A DNA stretch of 64,000 nucleotides from Nematopogon swammerdamellus (taxonomy: Eukaryota; Arthropoda; Insecta; Lepidoptera; Adelidae). This document shows, piece after piece, positions 32,486 to 64,000 of the stretch. The stretch covers positions 2,022,754 through 2,086,753 of the forward strand of contig OX336343.1 of NCBI GenBank assembly GCA_946902875.1. The letters run 5' to 3'. The notes under the pieces were generated by a model that was given only the letters and a program-made list of their open reading frames with translations, did not search any database and was not told the origin of the DNA. The first letter of the stretch is position 1. The number at the start of each line of letters is the position of its first letter. The position numbers and the translations under genes are program-made.

Positions 32486-33299
32486 GAGCCGTTTCGACAG
32501 ACGTTTCATTCAGTACGGTGGTATTAATCCGGGCGAGATAAACCCTACTACTAGTCGTGGGGAATATATTATACAGCAGGCAACATATTATATTATAAAT
32601 TTACAGCATTTATAACGTTAGAAATATTCCACCTCATCTGCTGTTTGCTGTAATGCTGTTTTGCTATTTATCTCGTACGTACCGCCATCTAGTTGATATA
32701 ATAAAAATTATTTGTTGTAGCCTGTAGGTATTTGAAGCTCTCGCTCGATAGAGGGCAGTGTTTATAGAATTTTGTAACTTAACCCTTAATGCAATGCCTT
32801 AAGGTTACATTTTAAATAATTAAATAAAACAGCAGACTCGCACGTTGGAAATATATCATAGACTAGACTGCTGTTTGTTAGAAACAGCAACCATAAACAG
32901 CAGACTGGCACGTTAGAAATATATTATAATTCTGCCTGCTGTATTCCCGTGATATAATATTTATCTCTTATTTCAATTATGCTAGTTATTCCAACAGCAT
33001 TAGGTTCAAATTCCAACAACACCACCAAAAACAGCATTCTAACGATACAGCACTTTAAAACAGCTGCGATATAAAAACAGCAGATCATTATAACGTGCTG
33101 TTGAAAAACAGCCGTTGTCCCCCTCTCTACCTACTACATAAGTAAGGTAAGAAGTGAAGGGACCTACAGTTTTACGTGGAATCCGAACCACGGTCAGCCT
33201 CCAACAACGGTCGAGCGATCACCCATCCAAGTACTGACCGCGCCCAGGTGTGCTTAACAACAGTCGACCGACCGCACCACTGAGCTACCGAGGCTGACG
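32486..33299 (-). mobile_element. SINE family A split by a 578-bp element
   Basis: SINE parts are 32486-32551 and 33130-33299. The insert 32552-33129 is flanked by cctactac (32544-32551 and 33130-33137) and is filled with ACAGCA/TGCTGT motifs. Confidence 0.8.
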
Positions 33300-33699
33300 C
33301 ATCCGCGTAAGACAGAAAACGCCTAAATGTGTGCATACTGAATATTACATTAGTTACACGCATATTTGTCTAAAGAACCCTCCTTGTCCCTAGCTTATAC
33401 TTATTGTGATTACATAGTAACTTGAACATTTAGAATATAGGTATGTATGCTACAATATGCATAATAGGTACTATCAGAGTCAAAACTTAGTTAAATGTAA
33501 AAAAAAACACTACGAAAGGCTTAACACACGCATACAACATTCCATCCAACGACACCAAAATGACATAAAAGTTGATTATTAAAAGTTGTATGGCTTTACT
33601 CAGTCCTTCTCCGACCTATGCTGGCCCAACATTTCGCGCCAAACGTATGGCGTAAAACTTTTAACAATGTTTTTAAAAGCCTGCACTAATGGAGGTATC

Positions 33700-33930
33700 C
33701 TTCAGAATATGGACAGGTAGAGAGAGAGGGGGGTCGAGAGCGGGACTGGTGGTTCCCCGCGTCCTAGTCAACGCAGACTAGCTGACGAGGGCTTGATGCG
33801 AGCCGAAACGTGAAGCATGCGCGGGAAATTTAGAGTGGCCACTCGCTAGTCACGACCTCGATTAACACCCTCCTCTACTGCCAACGGGCCCGGATATGTT
33901 CGGTGAAGCCATCGCAAGCTACGCTTCACA
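33700..33930 (+). mobile_element. LINE 3' end (GPDMFGEA tail family)
   Basis: Nearly identical to 12570-12800 and 43270-43510; 5'-truncated and non-coding. Confidence 0.75.
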
Positions 33931-33949
33931 TCTTCGTAGTTGCGGCTCC

Positions 33950-34440
33950 TTTTATTTTTTATGGAAACTGACACGGTTGGCTACATCAACTACAACATCC
34001 GTGATGTCAGCCCATAACACCGGGTGAACTGGGTGCCATGTCAGTGCTTCCCTTAATTTCATGTCGGCTACACTGTACTGGACGGAAAACACAAACTATT
34101 TACATAGCCGTTTCGACCGACGTTTCGCTCAGAGCGGTGGCACCAACCCGGCCGGGATAAACCCTACCACCAAGTAAGATTAGGAGGGAAGGGACCTAGA
34201 GTTTTACGAGGAATCCAAACCTCGGTCAGTCTCCAACGGTCAGCGGTCACCCATCCAAATACTGACCGCACCCAGCGTTGCTTAACATTCAATAGCGACA
34301 GTTGAATGTCTGCACCACTGAGCTATCGAGGCTGACAGACTGTCTGCACCACTGAGCTATCGAGGCTGACAGACTGTCTGCACCACTGAGCTATCGAGGT
34401 TGACAGACTTCTGCACCACTGAGCTATCAAGGCTGACAGC
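33950..34440 (-). mobile_element. SINE family A with its head amplified four times
   Basis: Normal SINE at 33950-34336, then the tRNA-like A-box segment ctgcaccactgagctatcga repeated at about 34 bp period to 34440. Confidence 0.88.
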
Positions 34441-34587
34441 TATCTTAAAGTGGTATATTGGATTAATATAGCGCGTCACTACTGCTCAAATGCTGCTCAA
34501 GAGCTCTTGTCCCATCCTCATAGCACTTACTAAAGCTATTCTAAAGTCACTAAAGAACCTTAACCTGTATAAGAATAGGCCTATATT

Positions 34588-35010
34588 CAGTGGCGGGACA
34601 AGACCTAAATTTGATGTGGCCAAGATATATTTTGGGCCCTCTCTGGTGGCATGGATTTTATGGATTTTCACTGTTGAAACGGATTTCCGGTATACTGATA
34701 AATCAAACATTTTTGTCAGTATACCTTTCGTCGATAAAAGTAAACATAATCAAATTGCAATAATACAGCCTTCACTGCGTCTGTCCTGCGTTCCCATCTT
34801 GTGTCTCATAAAGGCTTTATAGTAAGCTTTAGTTTGCCTTTTATTAAGTCTAAACATGTTTACTCGGGGTCTCTTTTAATAGATCTAATTAGCTGAATAT
34901 TTTTCATGAATCACAGCTGCATGAACTTTCGAGGCGCGAGGCCCCTCGGGCCGCGAGGCCTTGGGCGGTCGCCCACGTCGCCCACGCCTTGCACCGCCGC
35001 CTCTCTATTA
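34588..35010. mobile_element. hAT-like short element (CAGTGGCGGGACAAGACC)
   Basis: Starts cagtggcgggacaagaccta and ends gccttgcaccgccgcctctc. Another copy is 39773-40222, with a SINE B nested in it. Confidence 0.65.
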
Positions 35011-35600
35011 AACAGCTCTTATAACGCCTGTCTTAACACCATAATGTTCGTTGGGACGAAATAGGCTTCCGTGCTCGTACGGTACAGAAAGGTAAAAATT
35101 ACAATTATATAAATACTTTTGACAGTATGTAACATTGGTTTGCCACTGAACAAATTTCATCACTGACAGATTCGACTGTGGCAGTGTGGGTCGTAAAAAA
35201 AAATTACTCGTAAATCCTTTTTTTTTTCATATTCTGCACCACAGGAAGCACCAAGTGGCAATTTTTTTGCCAAATTAGCACAATTTAAAATAATTAAATA
35301 TTGCAAAGTACACACACGTTTACGGTCACAATACGAATTGCCGTTTATGATTTTTCTAGATCAATCATAATATTTTAAATTTTCTAACATCTAACAGTAT
35401 TTTCTTAAATATATTAACCTAGTGCTCGAAACTTAACGAAAAGGAACATTTACTTACGTGTAAATTTTAAAGGAGTTATATGGCAACATTTAACATAAAC
35501 TTAATTTTCACACTGAAACAAATTGTATAACAACAAAAATTCTGTCACAAGAACAATTTTATTTTTAAATGCTTCTCATACTGTGACTTATAATTTCGTA
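35010..35600. other. AT-rich intergenic stretch
   Basis: Nothing recognisable. SINE A head fragment follows at 35620-35812 (minus). Confidence 0.45.
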
Positions 35601-36244
35601 TGTCAACCAAATCGGATGGTATCAACCCGGGCGGGTTAAACCTTACCACCTAGTAAGGTCAGTAGGGAAGGGACCTACAGTTTTACGTGGAATCCACGGT
35701 CAGCCTCAAACGGTCGAACGGTCACCCGTCCAAGTTCTGACCGCGCCCAGGTGTGCTTAAGTTCAAGAACGGCGGTCGATCGATCCCACGACTGACATAC
35801 TGAGGCCGATAAGATTTATCTGACAAGCATTCATGCACTAATTTTAAACACTATAAGGCATAAAAAGATTTATTATCACGACATTCGTGCTATAAATTTT
35901 TTTTAATGAGAAAATATTATTTTTAAAATAAGCATAATTTTGAAAAAAAAAAAAAAAAACTATTAAAAAAATAACACAGTGCAATTTTTGTAGAGATCTC
36001 AAAGAACAGCATTCGGTTACAATAAATGCTGTTACACTTTTTCTACGACAAACTACTACACGAAGAAGTCTTTCTCGCGATGAATAATAAAAAAAAAAAA
36101 AAAAAAAACAGCTACCTAACGTTCCACTATTAGGCTAAATATAAATACAGCGCCAATCAACCCTGCTGAGAATGCAGTACAAAAGATTAAACAATAATTT
36201 TTTTATATTTTTATTAGAAAAATGCAAAGCGAAAATCATTGGAA

Positions 36245-36330
36245 AAAATACATCCCGGCCAGGATTCGAACCTGGGTCTCTGGCTTGAGCCGCCAACGCA
36301 ATAACCAACTACGCCACCGGACCGTTACGT
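36245..36330 (-). mobile_element. tRNA-like SINE head or tRNA relic
   Basis: Minus strand: ggtccggtggcgtagttggt (A box) ... ccaggttcgaatcctgg (T arm). The acceptor stem has mismatches and the anticodon arm does not fold cleanly, so it is not called a tRNA gene. Confidence 0.6.
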
Positions 36331-36454
36331 ATTATCTCCAAATTTTCGCCCTGTTGCACCTTCATGATGTCGCATAATTTTTGCGAACAGTAAATAAATT
36401 TTTTATCAGAATTTCGCACGAGTGAAGGACCAAAAGTTAGTAAAACCATCGACT

Positions 36455-36739
36455 AACGTAACGACACGCCCATACGATAGTAACACAAACTTAATAACGT
36501 CCTCACTAAAGTGCTGGTCAATAGTAATTCTTATACAATTACATACTCATTAAAATTTGTCTCAAATTAACTAATTTGCCAAATTAACATAAATAAAAAA
36601 ATATCATAAATTTAGAATATGGAAACTAAATATCCCATTTAGTTTCCGAATAGTTTTTTTTGTCATTTTAGACGTTCGTACTATGGTTCGACCAGCACTT
36701 TCAGTGAGGACATTTATTGAGTTTGTATGGGTCCGTCTT

Positions 36740-36745
<6 letters not shown>
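36455..36745. mobile_element. Short element with inverted ends (CCTCACT...AGTGAGG)
   Basis: Left end 36462-36525 (cccatacgatagtaacac ... cctcactaaagtgctgg) is inverted at 36675-36733. Related ends occur at 7725-7790, 8945-8990 and 63665-63705. An AATAAA on the minus strand (36713-36718) could end phtf transcripts past the minisatellite. Confidence 0.55.
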
Positions 36746-57853
<21,108 letters not shown>

Positions 57854-57873
<20 letters not shown>

Positions 57874-57943
57874 GCTGGCTTCTTATGCTAGGACCAAAAC
57901 GAAGTATGTCTTTGAAATAACTAACTCGGGTCCCTTTCCAAAG
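57854..57943 (-). CDS. phtf: phtf first coding exon (70 nt UTR plus 20 nt CDS)
   Basis: Acceptor ttttgtttcag at 57944; ATG at 57873; codes MKELAA plus TG of Trp7; donor CATG|gtaagt. An in-frame TAA four codons before the ATG fixes the start. The peptide resembles the MKLDEI-type starts of PHTF proteins. Confidence 0.88.
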
Positions 57944-58012
57944 CTGAAACAAAATTATTGCATTTTTAACACTTGCAGTGAACGTGGCACCTAGTTCCGG
58001 CAGGTTGTAATG

Positions 58013-58795
58013 ATTCAGATTCAGATATTTATTTATGTCACTATATAGAACACATAACATTCACAATGTTTCATTGAGGCATATGCATATTCAGTATGGT
58101 TCGTCATAATTTTTTTTTATATGTGCCGTTCAGCAGTGCAATATACAGGGTCATTTTTTATTAAGTGAAGTCCCTTAAATGGTAGGTTCTATATCTGAAA
58201 TAGATCATGTTTATGATGTTAATTTTACTTTACGTACCTAAAGTTCGATTTTTTTCTCGATAATGCCACATTTCGATATGCTACATAGTAGTGCCCACGC
58301 ATACTAATACACCCTGAAAATTTCAACAAAATCGGTCCAGTACTTTCAGAGTTATTAATAAATGAAAAAGAAAAAATTTACGTGCATGTCATATGCTCGG
58401 GACAGCTGGCGCGTGCGGCCTTGACTTACTTTTTGATTCGCACCGGTCAACGACCACCCAGCTGTCCCGCGCGAATGATACGATACGTAAATGTAAATTG
58501 TTTTCATTTTTTAATAACTCTGAAAGTACTGGACCGATTTTATTGAAATTTTCAGGGTGTATTAGTATGCGTGGGCACTACTATGTGGCATGTCCAGAAA
58601 AAAATCTAACTTTAGGTACGTAAAGTAAAATTAACATCATAAACGTGATCCATTTCAGATATAGAAACCACCATTTAAGGGACTTCACTTAATAAAAAGT
58701 GACCCTATATAAGGAAGAACCGGGTAAGAAACCTTATAGAGCTTTTTTCTTATTATGTATGACTTACATACTAAGTTTTAATTATGTTAAATTTA
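58013..58795. mobile_element. Interspersed repeat split by a palindromic MITE
   Basis: Outer repeat as at 11795-11960. Insert 58146-58708: ends acagggtca/tgaccct, arms of about 215 bp (cctgaaaatttcaacaaaat and inverse), centre 58365-58490 with a second pair cgggacagctgg/ccagctgtcccg. Confidence 0.85.
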
Positions 58796-59180
58796 ACATA
58801 CTACATCTATACATACATACATACATGTCACACACACTGAATCCCAACTATTGGGGTAAGCAGAGTAATCGGTGTTGCGCTGCAAGAACTCTGGTAAATT
58901 ACAGCACAACACGAAACGGTCGAAACGGCTATGTAAATAGTTTGTGTTTTCCGTCCAGTTCAGTGTAGCCGGCACGACCGAAGGGAAGCACTGACGTGGC
59001 ACCAAGTTCAACCGGTGTTATGGGCTCACATCGCGGATGTTGTAGGTGATGTAGCCAATCGTGGCAGTTTACATAAAAAAAAAAAAACCGAACACCTCGT
59101 TTCGCAAAGTATTCAAACAAGATTCAATAGATCAAGCAGCAAGTAAGGTACGAAGACCCACCTGCTGCATGACTCGGTGT
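58796..59180 (-). mobile_element. Family C copy interrupted by SINE A
   Basis: Family C 58796-58912 and 59088-59180, with the SINE A 3' part (58915-59090, plus) between acagcacaac and cctcgtttcg. Confidence 0.75.
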
Positions 59181-59903
59181 GACTGCATACTATATCTACC
59201 TAAGTAAAAAAGAAAATAAAAAATAGTAAAATATAAAGAACATAGGGGTTGACATGACAGGTGTAGACATGACAGGTGTAGACACTACTTAATACCCTTT
59301 TTGTAGTCGATTGGGTTGGTACCACCGTACTGGACGTAAGATGGCCGCATAGCAGCCTCGGCTGTGCTCTCCTCTAGTTCAGTATAGCCAGCAATCCAGA
59401 GGAAAGTCTCCAGTCGGCCGGAGCATGCGACTCATATTAAATAAATAAAACAAATAATAACCACAGGTTCCGTAAAAAATTCATTAAGCAATTTAATTAA
59501 CAATTAAATTTCAACTGACTACTAATTAGGTACCAGCCTAACGGGCATATTATGGCAATAACAATACATATATGTAGTAAATATTTACCAACTCAAGCTT
59601 GAACGAGATAGGAATGCTAATTTAATCATAAGTTGCTAATAATAGCGATTGGAATTTACCATTTTAGACATTGTTGTGCTTGCTCTTTTGGCAAAAACAA
59701 CTTTTACTTTTGAGACAGATTTAGCAGTTCCATGCAAGGTCGGAAGTGAATTAAAAATAACTCGTAAACAATTTTGATTCATGAATTTAAAAACGGTACC
59801 TAAAAATGTATAATATGTAACCTCATAGTTTCTTGTTTGAAATAATATAATTTTGAATAAACGCATGAGTATTTGTAATGGTTTTGTAACATATAGAACT
59901 CAC

Positions 59904-59964
59904 CATTGGTAACCAAGTGTAAGGACTTGCGAATGAAACCTTTATAAGAAGGATTCACGTCATT
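59904..59964 (-). other. Candidate phtf 5' UTR exon
   Basis: 61 nt between acceptor ggctttctttcag and donor AATG|gtgagt. No frame through it continues to YQKK with an in-frame start, so it is non-coding if used. Upstream of the first coding exon on the same strand. Confidence 0.35.
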
Positions 59965-60091
59965 CTGAAAGAAAGCCGAAATTAATTCGTTCACACTAAT
60001 AGCACGCAACTTTTCACAAATATGTCGACAGTCATATCCTGTTGTCGAGCGAGTGAAATTATTAATTCTAGAGCGCAAGAGAGCTACGTAC

Positions 60092-60190
60092 CGTTATAGA
60101 TTGTACAGTTCGCGAGACACAAAGCCATATAATCAATACTTCGCAGAACGCATTGATAACGATTTTTCTCCGGAAAAATAAAAGCAACTA
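60092..60190 (-). other. Candidate phtf first (non-coding) exon and promoter area
   Basis: Donor ATAACG|gtacgt at 60091 follows an open, moderately GC stretch. The 5' limit is a guess. No TATA box or strong initiator was identified. Confidence 0.25.
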
Positions 60191-60355
60191 TACACTCCCT
60201 CTGTTATATCCAATTTTACACCTCACTATTTCGCACAATAATTGAACTTAACGAAGCACATGATTTTAAATTGAATTAATTATTCTTGCGATAAAAACTA
60301 GACTGCAATCACTCCAGCGGATTTTGACAAATTCATGACATGCATGACAGACAGC

Positions 60356-61245
60356 CAGTGTTGCCAACTCTTTTCTAGCTCGCCCACCAGTCGCGCCAGT
60401 CGAAACCACCAGAATTTCCCCAGATTTTCAGAAATACTCAAAAATAAAAAATTATAATGAAAATCTAACTTTACAGTTGAAGGCGGTCGGTTATTTTTGC
60501 TTGCTTTAGCAACGCCTTCAACTCTAGGGTTCGATTGTTTTTTATTTCATACATTTTTTATGGCGGTTTTTATATTTTTTTAAATAGTTTTTTATTTCAC
60601 AGTTTTTTTTTAGTATTTTATTGGTATTAATGTCCAATTAATTCCAATCCGATCGTGGCCAATTTGAAATGGGACCACAAGAGAGGCACCGGCTTTAAAA
60701 AAAAAATCAAAATCGCTTCACCCAGTCGGAAGTTCTGAGGTAACAAACATTCCGGTTTTTGAGGCTGTGTCTGGTCTTCAGAATAATGAAAAAACCAGAC
60801 AAACGTCCTTTTCAGGATCTTCAAATAAAAGAGTAGGTACGATCATTTCCAAACAGATCAATTTAGTATACATAATAATTTATTGTCACTGCAATCACAG
60901 GACAGATGGTTGCATACAAAATAATATTACTAAAATAACAATTGAGATTAGTCTTCTTCTGAAGAAAAAAGCGTCTCAGCTTCTTCGCATGGAATGGGTG
61001 CAGCATAAACACATTTGGTTCCAATTTTGTTTAACAGATCCTTGGGGAAAGTGTAGGTACGTCTTGCATTCTGCAAAGTGCATTCAACACTTCATCGATT
61101 TAAACACAAAATTGTTTGCACAACCACTAAACAAATCTGATCAAACCACCATACTCAGCATTAGACCCTAGATCGCAAATTTGGCCACCAGACGGGTTTC
61201 CAAACCACCAGATCTAGTAGCGCTAGCACTAAGTTGGCAACACTG
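60356..61245. mobile_element. Possible DNA element with 14-bp inverted ends
   Basis: CAGTGTTGCCAACT (60356-60369) and inverse AGTTGGCAACACTG (61232-61245). No target duplication is evident, so the status is uncertain. It encloses the terminal-exon candidate at 60948. Confidence 0.45.
60948..61070 (-). CDS. Candidate terminal exon of an unidentified minus-strand gene
   Basis: After acceptor gcactttgcag, 40 codons (NARRTYTFPKDLLNKIGTKC, then EEAETLFSSEED) and TAA at 60948-60950. An AATAAA signal follows at 60879-60884 on the same strand. I do not recognise the protein. It may be the 3' end of the gene upstream of phtf, or a transposase exon, since it lies inside a possible inverted-repeat element. 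Confidence 0.35.
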   Translation of the reverse strand, partial: NARRTYTFPKDLLNKIGTKCVYAAPIPCEEAETLFSSEED

Positions 61246-62700
61246 CCAGCAGACAGTCGGTACTCGGTCAGCTGTCTGGCTGGAAGGCGATTGGCGCGAG
61301 CGAGCGAGGCCAGGCCAAAGAGCAAGAACACTCTTAGATGAAATCGGAACCGAGGAAATATAACTCTAAAAATTGCATTTTTGGATTTCGTACCTAAGTC
61401 TAAGTACAAAAATAATAGATAATATAACAGGGTTCACTTTAAAAATAATTATACATGTATTTATATACATTATTAAAAGAAAACTATTATTTGTACTACT
61501 TACCGATGGAAGGGAATGTTTTCTGCATTCCTTATTCTAGTTTTGTCTCGTTCTAATACAAACTAATTTAAATGAAAAATCGTTCTTTCTCTTTCGCACT
61601 TGCCTAATTCACGTCGCCTCTCTATCGCCTCTTGCTCTTTGGTTCCATCTGTCGATGAGATTTTTTAAAATTATTGGCATTATTTTATTTATGTGTGATT
61701 ATTGGTTTGGATACAGTCCTGCCATGATTCTATATATTACTAGAGTATTTAGCTTACCTTAGCATATCGATGATGCCGACGACGACGGCCGACTTACTAC
61801 GGTGTGTGTGCTACGTTATTGTAAGATCAGTTTGATGGGGTATTTACCACAGAGCACGGAACGCCCCCCGCCCGCGCTCCGTGCTCTGTGGTAATTACAA
61901 AAGCCCGGATTCTTACATTATTGATAGGTCTCCGCGGCGCGCGGAGACCAAATAATAATCTAAGCCCGGATTATTGTTAGGTAATTAATTTAAATTTTGC
62001 CAATCTTACAGGTCAATATTAGATTTAATACCCGTATAAAAATTACGAAAGGATTTTTTTATATGAAAGAAGGCGTCCTTCCTCATAACTGCGCAGTAAA
62101 TGGTCGCGAGAGAATCTTGTCGTGGGTTGGGTAATCTTTTTGGTTGGATGCAGAAGGGACAGGGAGGGGTAACAAAACAATATTAAAATGTGTCTAAGAA
62201 ATTATCTAAAATATTCTTTAAAAAACTTTATTATGCACAAGAATATTGTTTTCAAAGGATTCAATTATTAGACTAGACAATACAAACGAATTTAATTTAA
62301 AATTACTTTGGTGTTATATGCACTGAGCCATAGTGGTTATATGCTAATAACTCGCTGTACGTTATTAGTTTTTTTATTACTTATAACTCTATTATTATAA
62401 TATGTGTTGTGTATATAAGTGAACACATAAAAAGAACAATTCTTTTTCATAACGCTAACTTCATTATTCGAATAAAAGTGAAAACGAATGTCCTATAAAC
62501 AAGGAGATTTAAATATCTGCAAACTACTTCAGGAGTGTACCTACCCTACATGTATTGCCGTAATGTGATACTGATAACAAAATATAATTAACCAATTAAC
62601 TGGCACCTATAACAAAACAACAAACTAAATAGTAAATAAATCATACTCAAGATGAAGAACCTTGATTCCTATTGTAGTTATGTATGTATAGAAGCAGGAA
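61246..62700. other. Intergenic stretch with two GC-rich hairpins
   Basis: taccacagagcacgga and inverse pair at 61852-61900 (16-bp stem); ggtctccgcg/cgcggagacc at 61937-61959. An exon-like piece (minus, about 61757-61797) ends GCTAAG|gtaagc. The rest is AT-rich with no gene seen. Confidence 0.5.
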
Positions 62701-62719
62701 TATCCAGAAGTGGCGAACT

Positions 62720-63060
62720 GTACCGTGTGGGTTCGGTACTTAAAAAGAATTACCCCACTGCATCTCTCCCCATGCATGTCGTAGAAGGCGACTAAGGGAT
62801 AAGAACAAGATGCCATGATAAAGGGCGACAGGCTCGCCAACTCTCACCTTGGCACGGTACTTCCACCGAGTCATGCAGCAGGTGGGTCTTCGTGCCTTAC
62901 TTGCCGCTTGATCGATTTAATCTTGTTCGAATACTTTGCGAAACGTGGTGGTCGGTGTTGTGCTGTAATTTAACAGAGTTCTTGCAGCACAACACCGATA
63001 ACTCTGCTTACCCCGATTGTCGGGATTCAGCGTGTGTGATATGTATATGTATGGCGAACT
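62720..63060 (+). mobile_element. Interspersed family C, full-length reference copy
   Basis: accgtgtgggttcggtactt ... cattgcgtcgtagaaggcga-type body, 3' inverted motif (gtgttgtgctgtaatttaac / gcagcacaacac), and a (TATG)n end. No frame. Confidence 0.82.
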
Positions 63061-63103
63061 GTCAAATGAATGCAAATTAATTAATTCGCGCACAGCTGTC
63101 CGT

Positions 63104-63480
63104 GTTAAAAAAAAAACCGGCCAAGCTAAGCGCGAGTCCGATGTCGCGCACCGTGTTTTCCGTACCACCACGTAAATGTTCGGTGTTTAGGTATTATTTA
63201 TTTTCATTTATATCAGTATCACGCCATCTATCGGTGAAAGTTCATACTTTAGTTGTTAAAATGTTTGGATAATTCGGTAGATGGCGCTCTTCTGAAAATT
63301 AAAATGTTTTTATCGGAGTGCCCTTAATTTTTTATTTGTAATTTTTTTTTATTATTTGTTCTTATATCCCACATAATAATAACACCTATTTTGTGAAAAT
63401 TTCAACCGGATAGCTATTACGGTTCCAAATATACAGCAGTAGAACAGACAGACAGACAGATAGACAGTCGGCGTAGGCTT
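63104..63480 (+). mobile_element. ACCGGCCAAG interspersed element, second copy
   Basis: As at 50886-51238; ends with (GACA)n at 63447-63470. Confidence 0.75.
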
Positions 63481-63892
63481 AACTAATTTATTAAATAAAA
63501 ATAATTAAATTAATTGATTACTGCCACCCTCTGCATAGTACAGCGTAAACAACACTTACCTAATTAAAAAAAAATATATAAAAAAACAAAAACTATTATA
63601 ACATTCATTTTCCAATTTTTTTTTGTGTAATTTTAGGTTTTATTAGCATAAACTATACTATTATTGGTCGACCACTTTAGCGAGGACATATTTTATTGAT
63701 TAAGTGAAAAAAAAGTGAATGGATAGGGTAACTAAGATATTAAAGATGAATATTCTCTCTCCAGGGGCCCATTAGAATTTAGATGATAAGAGTCATAGTG
63801 CCTCAATCTGCTGATGGACACAACTTTGCACATGTTCGCTCGCTCTTTCAGGATATTCCTACTTTCTATATACTAGTATACCGCACGGCACG

Positions 63893-63982
63893 TAACTTGG
63901 CCTCTGTGCGAGAGGGACGACGTTATACGCATGCGATCGTTGGTATAACGCTGTCCCGCTCGCACAGCGGCCAAGTTACGCG
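63893..63982. repeat. Imperfect hairpin, about 38-bp arms
   Basis: cacgtaacttggcc ... gttata is inverted as tataacgctgtcccgctcgc ... ggccaagttacg around a cgcatgcgatcg centre. Confidence 0.75.
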
Positions 63983-64000
63983 CCGGGCACTCTACTTAAC

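Noticed and set aside
59636..59680. ATG TCT AAA ATG|gtaaat as the phtf start exon (minus)
   Set aside because: Splicing to 56416 would put YQKK out of frame; the exon at 57854 gives MKELAAW in frame with an upstream stop.

Overview
The window is AT-rich, intron-rich, transposon-dense eukaryotic DNA from an arthropod, most likely a moth or butterfly (Lepidoptera). The reasons are two conserved animal genes with short GC-rich exons in AT-rich introns, arthropod-type TCAGT initiators, and many short interspersed and fold-back repeats. There are no bacterial-type genes, operons or CRISPR arrays. Nearly all long open frames are repeats or antisense shadows; the real genes had to be assembled exon by exon.

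Layout. (1) 2.3-4.5 kb, minus strand: three exons of an incomplete gene with a Cys/His zinc cluster of the FLYWCH/WRKY-GCM1 kind, transcribed divergently from gene 2. (2) 6.07-25.3 kb, plus strand: a complete seven-exon LUC7-like gene (380 aa), a U1 snRNP-associated factor in 5' splice-site choice. (3) 25.4-36.7 kb: no host gene recognised; nested SINEs, LINE ends, hAT-like elements and fold-back repeats. (4) 36.7-38.3 kb: a minisatellite directly after the PHTF stop codon. (5) 38.3-57.9 kb, minus strand: a complete PHTF gene (14 coding exons, 929 aa, multipass membrane protein), with likely 5' UTR exons up to about 60.2 kb. (6) 60.2-64 kb: an unidentified minus-strand terminal exon with an AATAAA signal, two GC-rich hairpins and more repeats.

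The most unusual feature is shared by both conserved genes. Five exons are followed or replaced by tandem arrays whose unit straddles a 5' splice site: PHTF exons at 52.8, 48.4, 45.9 and 39.5 kb, and LUC7-like exon 4 at 21.0 kb. In the clearest case a 140-nt PHTF exon is present seven times, separated by 18-nt spacers that begin with GT and end with AG, and only one copy can be used without breaking the frame. Two further arrays sit at a PHTF 3' splice site (25-bp units containing CAG|GTATG) and at the PHTF stop codon. Copies carry base differences, which argues against simple assembly duplication, but long reads are needed to settle this.

The repeats are also informative. One SINE family carries a tRNA-like A box followed by a 5S rRNA-like promoter; a second has a different tRNA-like head but a very similar central core. 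Several DNA elements have intact target-site duplications, and several lie within about 25 nt of PHTF splice sites.
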